From positions 1 to 43,849 of the forward strand of contig JACAES010000045.1 in the NCBI GenBank assembly GCA_013388735.1: a stretch of 43,849 nt of DNA, written 5' to 3'. This document shows, in pieces, positions 8,344 through 16,048 of this stretch (position 1 is the stretch's first letter; each line of letters starts with the position of its first letter). This stretch comes from Chloroflexota bacterium. GTDB taxonomy: Bacteria > Chloroflexota > Anaerolineae > Aggregatilineales > Phototrophicaceae. The position numbers were made by a program, and so were the translations under genes. The notes beneath the pieces are model-generated. The model was not told where the DNA came from. It saw only the letters and a list, made by a program, of their open reading frames with translations, and ran no database searches.

Positions 8344-9649
8344 GGTTGGCTTCCGGGGTAGACAGGCGCAGCAGCAGGCCGACGATGATGAAACTCGCCA
8401 GCAAGGAACTGCCGCCGTAGCTCATGAACGGCAGGGTGACGCCGGTCAGCGGCAGTACTTTAAGCACGCCGCCGGTGATGAGCAGGCTTTGGGCGGCCAG
8501 CAGCGTGCTTAAGCCCACCGCCAGCAGCGCCTGGAAGGGCCGCCCCTGCTGCTGGATGCCGATTCGCAGCCCACGTGTGAACAGCGCCAGGATACAGACG
8601 AGCGCCGCGACGATGCCCAGCAGACCCCATTCTTCCGCCAGCGCCGCGAATACAAAATCCGAATGCACGACCGGGATGTATACGGGCGAACCCTGGCCGA
8701 CGCCCTGACCGAAGATGCCGCCGGCGGCAAAGGCCAGCAAACTCTGGACGATCTGGAAAGCGCGGGCATCGGCTTCCGGCCAGGGGTTCAGCCAGATGTC
8801 CACGCGCAGGCGCACGACGCTGAACTCGCGGTAGGCGATGATGCCGGCGATGAGTAGCAGCAGCCCACCACTGACCAGAATGAGGCTGTGGCCGCTGGCA
8901 ATATACAGCAGCACCAGGAACACCACAAAAAACAGCGCCGCCGTACCCAGGTCGCGCTGCCAGACCAGGATGACCACCGACAGCCCCCACATCAGCAGCA
9001 CCGGGCCAACCACGCGCGGCGACAGCCCCAGGCGGCGGCCTTCACTCGCCAGCCCGGCGGCGCGCATGGCCGGGTACTGTTCCGCCAGGTAGCTCGCCAG
9101 AAACGCCGCCAGGATGATTTTAAGGATTTCGGAAGGTTGAACGAAGATTGGGCCAAAGCCCAGCCACAGTTCCGGGGCGCCGGCCTGCCCGGAAGGATTC
9201 GTCCCCAGCACAATCGTCCCGGCCAGCAGCCCCAGCCCGGCCACCAGCAGGCTGTAGCGGTAGTTCCGCAGCCAGCGCAGCAGGTGGGGCAGGGCGGCGG
9301 CCAGCAGCATCGCGCCGACGGACAGCACCAGCCAGAGTATTTGCCGGTCGGCAAAATTGGGGGCTAATCGTTCGATCAGCACCAGCCCCCACCCGCTGAG
9401 GAACATCGCCAGCGGGAAGATCACCGGGTCGTGACCGGGCAGTTTGCGGTCGAGGAGCCGCTTGCCGACGACGGCGCAGGTCCCCCATAAAACCAGCGGC
9501 AGCCAGTGAGACAGCCGGTTTAGGCCGGGGCGCAGCAGATCAAGCGCCAGGAAGTTTACCACCAGGAAAGCCGCCGATACACCCAGCAGCAGGGACTCAG
9601 AAGCCCATCGGCGCGGGGAATCGGCCTTCTGCGCCGCCATCGTCAGCAT
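8327..9649 (-). CDS. SEDS-family peptidoglycan glycosyltransferase (FtsW/RodA)
   Basis: A 440-residue multi-pass membrane protein. SEDS signatures are present: SGQAGAPELWLGFGPIFVQP (the ARRW..FQPSE-like region), VWQRDLGTAALFF, GQGVGQGSPVYIPVVHSDFV and LPFMSYGGSSLLASF. The aspartate in VVHSDFVFA (about residue 331) is at the position of the catalytic Asp of RodA/FtsW. The enzyme polymerises lipid II into glycan strands and normally acts with a class B PBP; the next gene encodes such a homologue but without its catalytic residues. The ATG at 9649 overlaps the mtnP stop (TAATG); an ATG three codons further in is an alternative. RodA is favoured over FtsW by gene context only. Confidence 0.9.
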   Translation of the reverse strand: MLTMAAQKADSPRRWASESLLLGVSAAFLVVNFLALDLLRPGLNRLSHWLPLVLWGTCAVVGKRLLDRKLPGHDPVIFPLAMFLSGWGLVLIERLAPNFADRQILWLVLSVGAMLLAAALPHLLRWLRNYRYSLLVAGLGLLAGTIVLGTNPSGQAGAPELWLGFGPIFVQPSEILKIILAAFLASYLAEQYPAMRAAGLASEGRRLGLSPRVVGPVLLMWGLSVVILVWQRDLGTAALFFVVFLVLLYIASGHSLILVSGGLLLLIAGIIAYREFSVVRLRVDIWLNPWPEADARAFQIVQSLLAFAAGGIFGQGVGQGSPVYIPVVHSDFVFAALAEEWGLLGIVAALVCILALFTRGLRIGIQQQGRPFQALLAVGLSTLLAAQSLLITGGVLKVLPLTGVTLPFMSYGGSSLLASFIIVGLLLRLSTPEANHAVHP

Positions 9650-10524
9650 TACGCTTTATCAAAATATGCGCCGACAATCGGCTTCAGCCGTTCCAGGATG
9701 GCCTGTGGGACGGCGCTGCGTTCGGTCAGCAGGGCATTTTGCAGGGCATGATGGCAGGCGCAGTCGGCGTTTTCGTCCAGGCTTTCGACCGCTGCCGCGA
9801 CGGCAAACTGCACGATTTCGATGCTCTTGCGCAGGGTGGCAACCACCATCTCCACCGTCACCGGCTTTTCGCTGACATGCCAGGAGTCGTAGTCGGTGAC
9901 GTGAGCAATCGTGGCGTAGGCGATTTCCGCTTCACGCGCCAGAAACGCTTCCGGGATGGTGGTCATGCCGACCAGACTGCAACCCCACTGGCGAAAGATG
10001 TTGCTCTCCGCGCGGGTGGCGAATCGCGGCCCTTCCTCGATCAGAAACGTGCCGCCTTTGTGAACCGTTCCGCCGGCTTTGATGACCGCTTTGTACAGGA
10101 TGTCGCGCAGTTCGGCGCACAGGGGTTCGGCCACCGACACATGCGCCACCAGCCCGGTATCGAAGAAGGAACGGACGCGCTGGCCGGTAGTGTAATCAAA
10201 AAGCTGGTCAGGGATGACCAGATGCCCCGGCGCATAATCCTCGCGCAGCGAGCCGCAGGCGTTGACGGCGATGATATGCCGGACGCCCAGGGTTTTGAGC
10301 GCGAAGATGTTGGCGCGGTAGGGGACGGTCGAAGGGGTGTAAACGTGTCCTGCGCCGTGCCGCGCCAGGAAAGCGACCCGCTTGCCGCGCAGCGTGCCGA
10401 CCACGATTTCGCCGCTGGGATTGCCGAACGGCGTGGGGATGACGTGCGTTACCTTATCGGCAATTTCCGGCATTTTGTAAAGCCCCGTCCCGCCGATTAC
10501 CGCGATACGGACTGTTTCGGTCAT
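9649..10524 (-). CDS. mtnP: S-methyl-5'-thioadenosine phosphorylase
   Basis: The start at 10524 (MTETVRIAVIGGTGLY) is set by a strong GGAGGA eight bases upstream; a 10-residue longer frame has no such site. The 291-residue protein has the PNP/MTAP family motifs: IGGTGLYKM, LARHGAGHVYTPS, VNACGSLREDYAPG, LIEEGPRFATRAE and VGMTTIPEAFLAREAEIAYA, followed by HVTDYDSW. The GMTTIPE and TDYD forms favour methylthioadenosine over purine nucleosides. It splits methylthioadenosine, the by-product of polyamine synthesis, into adenine and methylthioribose-1-phosphate. Its place between fhaB and the SEDS gene is odd, as the corresponding slot in actinobacteria holds the phosphatase pstP. A purine-nucleoside phosphorylase activity is the main alternative. 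Confidence 0.9.
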   Translation of the reverse strand: MTETVRIAVIGGTGLYKMPEIADKVTHVIPTPFGNPSGEIVVGTLRGKRVAFLARHGAGHVYTPSTVPYRANIFALKTLGVRHIIAVNACGSLREDYAPGHLVIPDQLFDYTTGQRVRSFFDTGLVAHVSVAEPLCAELRDILYKAVIKAGGTVHKGGTFLIEEGPRFATRAESNIFRQWGCSLVGMTTIPEAFLAREAEIAYATIAHVTDYDSWHVSEKPVTVEMVVATLRKSIEIVQFAVAAAVESLDENADCACHHALQNALLTERSAVPQAILERLKPIVGAYFDKA

Positions 10525-10550
10525 ACATATTCCTCCGGTGAAAAAACGGT

Positions 10551-11015
10551 TCAACGTACAGCAGCGTTTCCGGGCGCTTCCAGCTCGAAGCGGAATTTCA
10601 TCTGGCCGATGCCGATCACGTCCCCCTGCATGATGACGACCGGCTCGGTGACCGGCACATCGTTAAGCGTGGTGCCGTTTCGGCTGTTGCGGTCTTCCAA
10701 CCACCACTGGCCGTCGCGCATGGCAAGCAGGGCATGTTCGCCGCTGGCGAAATGATCGCTGATCGGTATGGTATTGGTGGGCGCGCGCCCCAGGCTGGTG
10801 AGCGCCAGTAAAGGATAAGTTTCGCCCGTCATCACCTCATGCCCATCTACTTCGCGCATGGCGACCAGGCGGCCATAGGTGCGCCGCCGCGTTTCGACAA
10901 CTTTGGCGACCGAATTAAAGTCGTGCCACATCGCCAGGAATAATACCACCAGCAGGCCGACCAGCAGCAGCCCGGAGAGACAGCGCAGCAGCAGAAGGAT
11001 GATTTCGGTGGTCAT
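10551..11015 (-). CDS. fhaB: Membrane-anchored FHA domain protein (FhaB/FipA-like)
   Basis: A 154-residue protein with one N-terminal membrane helix (about 4-30) and a cytoplasmic FHA domain (about 68-145). The phosphothreonine-binding residues are present: SLGRAPTN with Gly76-Arg77, FASGEHALL with Ser91 and His94, and SRNGTTLND with Asn113. Size and layout match mycobacterial FhaB (FipA, about 155 residues), which links Ser/Thr phosphorylation to cell-wall growth. Its ATG overlaps the fhaA stop by four bases (ATGA). No Ser/Thr kinase is in the window, so its phosphorylated partner is unknown. The symbol is given by architecture and synteny, not by proven function. Confidence 0.85.
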   Translation of the reverse strand: MTTEIILLLLRCLSGLLLVGLLVVLFLAMWHDFNSVAKVVETRRRTYGRLVAMREVDGHEVMTGETYPLLALTSLGRAPTNTIPISDHFASGEHALLAMRDGQWWLEDRNSRNGTTLNDVPVTEPVVIMQGDVIGIGQMKFRFELEAPGNAAVR

Positions 11016-11785
11016 ACATCTTCAACGGGTGGGTAGCTGGCAGTTTCACCTTCACTGGGCGGCTGATCTTCCATGTAGACCAGCCGGGTATTACCGATAT
11101 GAATAACATCGCCGGTTTGCAGGGCGTGTTCCTTTACCCGCACGCCGTTGACAAACGTGCCGGTCTGGCTTTGTGTATCAAAAAGCATGTAGCGTCCCAG
11201 GCGCAGCCGCAGTTGCAGGTGATGGCGGGATACGGCGGCATCATCCAGGATAATATGATTGTCGCGGTCGCGCCCAATGTTCAGGAGCGGCTGCCGCAGG
11301 GGAATCGGCTGGCTGCCGTTGACCAGCAGATGCGGGTTAATGGGGGCGTGGCCGGTTTCTGGCGCTTCGACGCGCTGCATAAGCGCGGTCGTGTTCTGTC
11401 GCCGCCGGGTATGCCAGGCGCGCACGAACAGCCTGCCGCCGGCCAGCGTATTGTCGGCCTGGAGTTCGATGATCGGGCGGTTGTCCAGGCGGTAGCCCGC
11501 TCCGGTCGCCAGTTCAATCATGTGCTGGCTGAGGAGTTCCGGCAGGCGGGGCTGGCGGCGCAGCAGATGATTCATCGCTTCGTCGTTGAGGATGATCGCG
11601 TAGTGATCGGGTGCCAGCGGACGCGGGTCGCCGGGGTGTCCGGCTTCGGCATTGTTTTCCATCGCGCGGGATAGTTCGAGAGCGATGTCGTGCGCCTGGA
11701 TTTTTTTGCCGAAGATGTGCGTAAAAGCGCCTTCCACCAGCCGCTCAAGTTGTTCTTCCAGATGGGCGATAGGTTGGCTTTTCAT
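11012..11785 (-). CDS. fhaA: FHA domain protein with DUF3662 (FhaA-like)
   Basis: From the ATG at 11785 the product has 257 residues. The N-terminus LEEQLERLVEGAFTHIFGKK followed by IQAHDIALELSRAMENNAE is the DUF3662 domain of FhaA. A C-terminal FHA domain (about 158-240) carries NIGRDRDNHIIL (Arg172), AVSRHHLQL (Ser186, Arg187, His189) and TGTFVNGVRV (Asn214). Mycobacterial FhaA is about 527 residues; the long linker between its domains is reduced to about 20 residues here. In mycobacteria FhaA binds the phosphorylated pseudokinase domain of MviN/MurJ, and a murJ lies elsewhere in this window. An ATG three codons upstream is possible but overlaps the -10 hexamer; the promoter position suggests a leaderless transcript starting at or next to 11785. 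Confidence 0.85.
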   Translation of the reverse strand: MKSQPIAHLEEQLERLVEGAFTHIFGKKIQAHDIALELSRAMENNAEAGHPGDPRPLAPDHYAIILNDEAMNHLLRRQPRLPELLSQHMIELATGAGYRLDNRPIIELQADNTLAGGRLFVRAWHTRRRQNTTALMQRVEAPETGHAPINPHLLVNGSQPIPLRQPLLNIGRDRDNHIILDDAAVSRHHLQLRLRLGRYMLFDTQSQTGTFVNGVRVKEHALQTGDVIHIGNTRLVYMEDQPPSEGETASYPPVEDV

Positions 11786-11792
11786 GGAGGGC

Positions 11793-11821
11793 ATTATAGC
11801 CCAACGCCGATAGCCCGACAA
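11793..11821 (-). promoter_or_regulatory. Promoter of the fhaA-fhaB-mtnP-SEDS-PBP cluster, probably leaderless
   Basis: On the minus strand TTGTCG (11816-11821) and a perfect TATAAT (11793-11798) are separated by exactly 17 bases. The -10 ends 7 bases before the fhaA ATG at 11785, so transcription would begin at about the start codon itself. There is no Shine-Dalgarno sequence before this ATG, which agrees with a leaderless message. Confidence 0.65.
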
Positions 11822-11907
11822 TGCAGACTGCCGGACGTAGGGAAGGCGTTGTTTAAGCAGAACAGGGGCATCCGGCCTGCCGATGCCCCTGCGAAACATG
11901 CTGAAAT

Positions 11908-13275
11908 TTATCCAAACGGTGAAACCGGATCGTCGGGGACAAAATCGCTCCAGATGGAGAAGATTTCGATCTGATCGGTTTTGCTGGCGCGCAGTTCTTC
12001 CAGCCAGGTCTGGAAGGCGTTGCTCTTGGCGTTATCAAGCTCCGACTCGGTCAGTTCACGATCTTCGCGCGCCCGCACCTGGATGATGTGGTAGCCGAAT
12101 TCGGTCTGCACGGGGCCAACGATTTCCCCGATGGCTGCGTCGCGCGCGGCGTCGGCAAACGGCTTGACGTAGTTCGTCACCGGCGCCCAATCCAGTTCGC
12201 CGCCATTCGTGCCGGAGCCGGTATCGGTTGAAAGCGCCCGCGCCAGTTCGGCGAAGGACTCGCCGGCTTGCAGCGCGGCCAGGACATCTAACGCCTCTTC
12301 TTCAGTGGCGACCAGGATGTGCCGGGCATTGACGAACAAACCGATCTGGCTGATGTTCTGTTCGTCGGCGATCACATCACGCATTTTGTCGCGCAGGGCC
12401 TGAACCTCGAAGTAGGCGTTCACGTCGGCTTCGCTCAGACCGGCATCACGCCGCATCACTTCGTAAAAATCGCCTCGGCTGGTGATGAACTGCTCGGCTT
12501 GCTGCGTGCCGTTCAGGGTTGGTTCGGGCGGGATGGTCGGCAGCGGGGTTGTCGTCGTGGTCGGTTCGACCTCCGGCGTGGGCGTCAGGGTCGGCGTGGG
12601 CGAAGGCGTTGGAGAGACGAATGGCGTCGGCGTGAGCGTGGGCGTCAGGGTCGGCGTGGGGGTAATGGTGAGCGCCGCCGGGTCATAGCCGAAAAATTCT
12701 TCGACGCGCTTTTGAACATCTTCGGGCGAGATGGTCAGGCCGCGCGCAGCGGCCTCCTGGCGCAGCAGTTGATCGTCCACCATTTCGTTGACGATGGTTA
12801 ACCCCAACTGGTCGGGGATGCGCAGGTCAGACAGCCAGGTGCTGCCCGGCTCCTGGGCGACCGCCTGATTGGGGTCCAGCCCGAAGCTCTGGTAGGTGCT
12901 AATGAGGTTGTTCAACTGCTGGATGCGCAGGACGCGCTCCAGCCGGACGCGGCGCTGGAACTGGGCGATGGTGATATTATCGCCGCCGACCGCCGCTACC
13001 ACCTGGTTCGGTCGAATGACCTGATCCAGGATGAAGGCGACGAGCAGGACGACGACGATAGCGCCGACGGTGATGCCTGTCCCCAGCACGACGCGACGCT
13101 GAAGCTGCGCTTCGCGCTCCGCGCGTGATTTATATTCACCGCGATCCAGTCCGTCCTTTTTTTCTTTTTCGGTCGCGCCGGCAGCTTTTTTGTTAGCCGC
13201 TTCCGCCCCCGCCGCCGGGCTAATCTTTTTGGGCGTCGTCTTGGGAAGCCCGGTGGTCTGGCTTCGTTTGCTCAT
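11908..13275 (-). CDS. PpiC/SurA-like peptidyl-prolyl isomerase, membrane-anchored
   Basis: A 455-residue extracytoplasmic foldase. Order: a basic, Lys-rich cytoplasmic tail (1-60), one membrane helix (about 62-84), a SurA N-like domain starting VVAAVGGDNITIAQFQRRVR, a Pro/Thr linker at about 203-255, and a parvulin domain at about 315-402 with VNARHILVATEEEA, STDTGSGTNGGELDW and TEFGYHIIQVRARE. It should catalyse prolyl isomerisation and hold exported proteins. A unit of 25 bases (12576-12600) recurs unchanged at 12636-12660, a 60-base period within the linker coding region. AGGAG lies 9 bases before the ATG. It follows rpsR with a possible terminator between, so it is perhaps only partly co-transcribed with the ribosomal genes. 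Confidence 0.9.
   Translation of the reverse strand: MSKRSQTTGLPKTTPKKISPAAGAEAANKKAAGATEKEKKDGLDRGEYKSRAEREAQLQRRVVLGTGITVGAIVVVLLVAFILDQVIRPNQVVAAVGGDNITIAQFQRRVRLERVLRIQQLNNLISTYQSFGLDPNQAVAQEPGSTWLSDLRIPDQLGLTIVNEMVDDQLLRQEAAARGLTISPEDVQKRVEEFFGYDPAALTITPTPTLTPTLTPTPFVSPTPSPTPTLTPTPEVEPTTTTTPLPTIPPEPTLNGTQQAEQFITSRGDFYEVMRRDAGLSEADVNAYFEVQALRDKMRDVIADEQNISQIGLFVNARHILVATEEEALDVLAALQAGESFAELARALSTDTGSGTNGGELDWAPVTNYVKPFADAARDAAIGEIVGPVQTEFGYHIIQVRAREDRELTESELDNAKSNAFQTWLEELRASKTDQIEIFSIWSDFVPDDPVSPFG
12576..12660. repeat. Direct repeat in the Pro/Thr linker of the parvulin gene
   Basis: The same 25 bases occur at 12576-12600 and 12636-12660 (begin GCGTGGGCGTCAGGG), giving an exact 60-base or 20-codon period. 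Both lie inside the coding region for the PTPTLTPT-type linker, so copy-number change would lengthen or shorten the linker without a frameshift. Confidence 0.8.
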
Positions 13276-13302
13276 AAAGGTAAACTCCTGGTCACAAGAA
13301 AA

Positions 13303-13331
13303 TGGGCATAGTTACGTAAAAACCATGCCCA
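13303..13331 (-). terminator. Possible intrinsic terminator after rpsR
   Basis: On the minus strand TGGGCAT and ATGCCCA pair as a 7-base stem around a 15-base loop and are followed by TTTTCTTG. It lies between the rpsR stop (13359) and the parvulin start (13275). The stem is short, so it may only attenuate. Confidence 0.45.
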
Positions 13332-13358
13332 GGAATTGCCCACAAAATGCCTGTGGCA

Positions 13359-13706
13359 TCAGTCAACAGCGACGACGAATGGCAGCATCGCCAGATGGCG
13401 GGCGCGCTTGATTTCCCGCGCCAGTTCGCGCTGGCAGCGGGCGCAGTTTCCGGTCTGGCGGCGGGGCTTAATTTTACCCGTTTCGCTGATGTATCTCTTA
13501 AGCGTTTCAACGTCTTTGTAGTCGAAGCACCGGCCATCCGGGCAGTACTGGGTGTTCCGGTTACGGCCACGCTTGCGCATTCTGGATGCGTCGCCGCCGC
13601 CGCGCGATTCATAAGACTGCGCGCGGGAATCCCGATATTCGTGTTTTGGGGCTTCGTCCGGCGCGCCCTTCGTCGGTTCAGTGTCCATAGGGGGTAGATC
13701 GGTCAC
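13359..13706 (-). CDS. rpsR: 30S ribosomal protein bS18
   Basis: A 115-residue bS18 with an N-terminal extension of about 45 polar residues before the conserved core. The core shows [39 protein letters not shown] and [13 protein letters not shown]. Four cysteines (CPDGRC and CARC) suggest the zinc-binding C+ form. The start is the GTG at 13706, chosen because GCAGGAGA is 9 bases upstream; the first ATG (13688) has no such site. The gene is downstream of ssb with 23 bases between, completing the conserved rpsF-ssb-rpsR order. rplI, often next, is absent here. Confidence 0.93.
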   Translation of the reverse strand: MTDLPPMDTEPTKGAPDEAPKHEYRDSRAQSYESRGGGDASRMRKRGRNRNTQYCPDGRCFDYKDVETLKRYISETGKIKPRRQTGNCARCQRELAREIKRARHLAMLPFVVAVD

Positions 13707-13729
13707 GATAGTCAGTCTCCTGCTCCAGA

Positions 13730-14137
13730 TTAAAAGGCGTAATCGCCTTCTTCGTTGTTATCTTCATCACCATATTCGATGTCAATGTGGGGCTGGTCGC
13801 GCCGCCGATCACCGAGCAAAATCATCTCGTTGGCGACCAGTTCGGTGCGGAAATGTTTTTTGCCCGTTTCGTCTTCCCAGCCGCGCGTTTGCAGCCGTCC
13901 CTCCACGTATACCTGCTGATTTTTGCTCAGGTGTGTTTTGCAGATTTCGGCCAGCGTACCCCAAGCGACTATGTTAAACCACTCGGTTTCTTCCCGGCGT
14001 TCGCCTTCCGCCGAAGTCCAGGTGCGGCTGGTGGCTACACTGAAGCTGGTCACGGGGCGGCCACTGGGTGTATAGCGCATTTCCGGGTCACGTCCCAGAT
14101 AGCCGATAATCATTACTTTGTTCAACCCACGTCCCAT
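13730..14137 (-). CDS. ssb: Single-stranded DNA-binding protein
   Basis: A 135-residue SSB with one OB fold: [56 protein letters not shown] and [19 protein letters not shown] are standard. It coats single-stranded DNA and recruits repair and replication proteins through its C-terminal tip. The tip here is acidic but ends GDYAF rather than the usual DDDIPF, keeping the final Phe and acidity but losing the Pro. The spacer between OB fold and tip is very short (about 25 residues). It lies between rpsF and rpsR. Confidence 0.93.
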   Translation of the reverse strand: MGRGLNKVMIIGYLGRDPEMRYTPSGRPVTSFSVATSRTWTSAEGERREETEWFNIVAWGTLAEICKTHLSKNQQVYVEGRLQTRGWEDETGKKHFRTELVANEMILLGDRRRDQPHIDIEYGDEDNNEEGDYAF

Positions 14138-14176
14138 TATTCACCCTGCTCTTTCGCCAATCTCATTTTCGATAGA

Positions 14177-14470
14177 TCAATTATCCGTCCGAATGAGCAG
14201 GTAGCGCAAAATATTGGGCGATAATTTGAGGTTGCGTTCCAGTTCCGGCAGATTTACCGGGTCAACATCGGCATTCAGACACACGTAGTAGCCTTCGCGC
14301 TGTTTGTCCAGTTCGTAGGCCAGCTTGCGGCGTCCCCAGCGGTCAATCTTGTTGACCTGGCCCATGTTGTTGGCTTCCAGCCAGGTCTGTACCTGCGTGA
14401 TGGTGGTGTTAATCACCTCGTCGCTGGGGTCATTGCGGACGATAAAGGTCAGCTCGTATGGGTTTCTCAT
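14177..14470 (-). CDS. rpsF: 30S ribosomal protein bS6
   Basis: A 97-residue bS6 starting MRNPYELTFIVRNDPSDEV; the motifs NKIDRWGRRKLAYELDKQRE and GYYVCLNADV are characteristic. A 13-residue longer frame exists, but the ATG at 14470 gives the expected N-terminus. AAGGAGA lies about 16 bases upstream, a rather long spacing. bS6 pairs with bS18 in the small-subunit platform. This is the first gene of the rpsF-ssb-rpsR block and starts 87 bases after the stop of the polysaccharide polymerase/ligase gene. No clear promoter is seen in that gap. Confidence 0.93.
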   Translation of the reverse strand: MRNPYELTFIVRNDPSDEVINTTITQVQTWLEANNMGQVNKIDRWGRRKLAYELDKQREGYYVCLNADVDPVNLPELERNLKLSPNILRYLLIRTDN

Positions 14471-14557
14471 AGGGAATCCAGAAATCTCCTTTCCCTGGGT
14501 TTGCCCCATGCCGGCGCGGGCGCGCGCATGGAGCGGAAAGCTTCGCTGATCGTGAGA

Positions 14558-16045
14558 TCATCGCGCCGAATAGTACCCGAATGCCGGGGTTTTAGCAACG
14601 GTGGATTCGGCCAGCGCCAGCCGCGAACTCGCCAGCGCCAGCGCCACCACCAGCCAGAACAGGGTGATGGATGATTGGAAGTCCAGGCGAAAGAAGTACA
14701 GGTCGGCGGTGGCGTTCAACAGCGCAGCGATCAGCGCCGCGTGATAACCGATGTGTATCGAAGCCAGTTCGGGGTTGGCGCGCGCGGCGTCCCAGGCGCG
14801 CCGCCCGTACAGCCCGACGCCGGCGATTAACGCCGCAAAGATGAATACCCCGGTGAGGCCGATCTGGTTCGCCATGATGAGATACATGCTGGCGACATCG
14901 GTATAAATGTCAATCTCCGGTGTGCCGGTAAAACCGACGCCGGTCAGGGGATAGCGGCTGATGAGCCGCAGCGAGTCGCTGTATTCGCCCAGGCGCATCT
15001 GGGTTGCCAGATCGGATGCTGTGAGGGCTTCTGCAAAACGCTGGATGTAAGCCTGCGTCTGGGGCAGCAGCAGCAGCGTCGCCGCGCCGACCAGCATCAG
15101 CAGCAGATACTTGCGGTAGGGGCGGAACAGGCCGGTGAACAGCAGCCCGGCGGCGAAAGCCAGCATCGAAGCGCGGGAATAGGTGAGGATAAGAGCCAGC
15201 GTCACCAGCCCCAGAACGCTCAGCGTCAGCCAGCGGTAGCGCAGCACCGGCCTGCGGGCGAACACCTGCGGGGCGATCATCGCCGCCGAGATGGCCAGCA
15301 TCCCGCCCAGGGCGTTGGGATCTACCCAGGTGCCGATGGCGCGTTCGCCCAGCAGAGGATTGTCTTCGACATAGCGGATCACGCCGCCGTCCGGGTAGCC
15401 GATGCGCGACAGGCGCACCAGCGCCCATTCGGCCAGATTATCCGGCAGCGCATACAGGCCGATGGCGACGAGCGCCTGCATCCCGACCGCGATGATGACC
15501 ACCAGCACCAGCCGCCGCAGCGTGGCGGCATCGCGCAGCAAGTCCACCAGGACGAATGTCAGGCCGATGCTCAGCAGCGTTTCCGTGAACTGCCTCAGCG
15601 CGGTTGCGGTCGGCGGCGCGTGGCGCATCCCCAGCAGAAAGCTGACGATCAGCCACATGGCGTAAAGGGCGACGAGCGCGTGAATGGGCGTCAGGCGCAG
15701 ATGGCTGCGCCGCCCGGTCATCCACTGGAACAGGTACACCAACAGGAACGCGCCTAAAGCGGCGTCAAGGAAAGTGGGCGTGAGGCCGATTTTGACCGGC
15801 AGCGTGCCGAACGGCAGCACCAGCGTGACCAGAATCACGCCGTACAGCGCCGCCGAAACACTGGTCAGAACATACAGCCCGGCCAGCAGGCCCAGCACCA
15901 GACCAACGGCGATGACCGGCCCGGCCACCGCCAGCAGCAGGCCGATCAGCCCGCCGGTCAGCCCGATGACCGCGCCGACGATAATGGCATAGGTGCGTCT
16001 GTCCAGGCGCGAAACCCATTCCTGCAAAACATTGGCTGGCTGCAT
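14558..16045 (-). CDS. O-antigen ligase/polymerase-like membrane protein (Wzy_C)
   Basis: A 495-residue membrane protein with about 11-13 hydrophobic segments. The region GTWVDPNALGGMLAISAAM, then LILTYSRASMLAFAAGLLF, and the large loop ending RLISRYPLTGVGFTGTPE are typical of the O-antigen ligase/Wzy_C family. Such proteins polymerise repeat units or attach glycans outside the membrane using polyprenol-linked substrates. It is the last gene of the polysaccharide operon and begins 3 bases after the YfhO-like gene. Whether it acts as polymerase or ligase, or glycosylates proteins, cannot be decided from sequence alone. Confidence 0.8.
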   Translation of the reverse strand: MQPANVLQEWVSRLDRRTYAIIVGAVIGLTGGLIGLLLAVAGPVIAVGLVLGLLAGLYVLTSVSAALYGVILVTLVLPFGTLPVKIGLTPTFLDAALGAFLLVYLFQWMTGRRSHLRLTPIHALVALYAMWLIVSFLLGMRHAPPTATALRQFTETLLSIGLTFVLVDLLRDAATLRRLVLVVIIAVGMQALVAIGLYALPDNLAEWALVRLSRIGYPDGGVIRYVEDNPLLGERAIGTWVDPNALGGMLAISAAMIAPQVFARRPVLRYRWLTLSVLGLVTLALILTYSRASMLAFAAGLLFTGLFRPYRKYLLLMLVGAATLLLLPQTQAYIQRFAEALTASDLATQMRLGEYSDSLRLISRYPLTGVGFTGTPEIDIYTDVASMYLIMANQIGLTGVFIFAALIAGVGLYGRRAWDAARANPELASIHIGYHAALIAALLNATADLYFFRLDFQSSITLFWLVVALALASSRLALAESTVAKTPAFGYYSAR

Positions 16046-16048
16046 GGT

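Noticed and set aside
9649..10524. Purine-nucleoside phosphorylase instead of methylthioadenosine phosphorylase
   Set aside because: GMTTIPE and TDYD forms are those of the methylthioadenosine group, so that call is preferred, though the family is close.
12573..12662. Repeats in the parvulin gene as a CRISPR-like array
   Set aside because: Only two copies of the unit, in frame in a coding sequence, encoding PTP-type linker residues. No cas gene is present.
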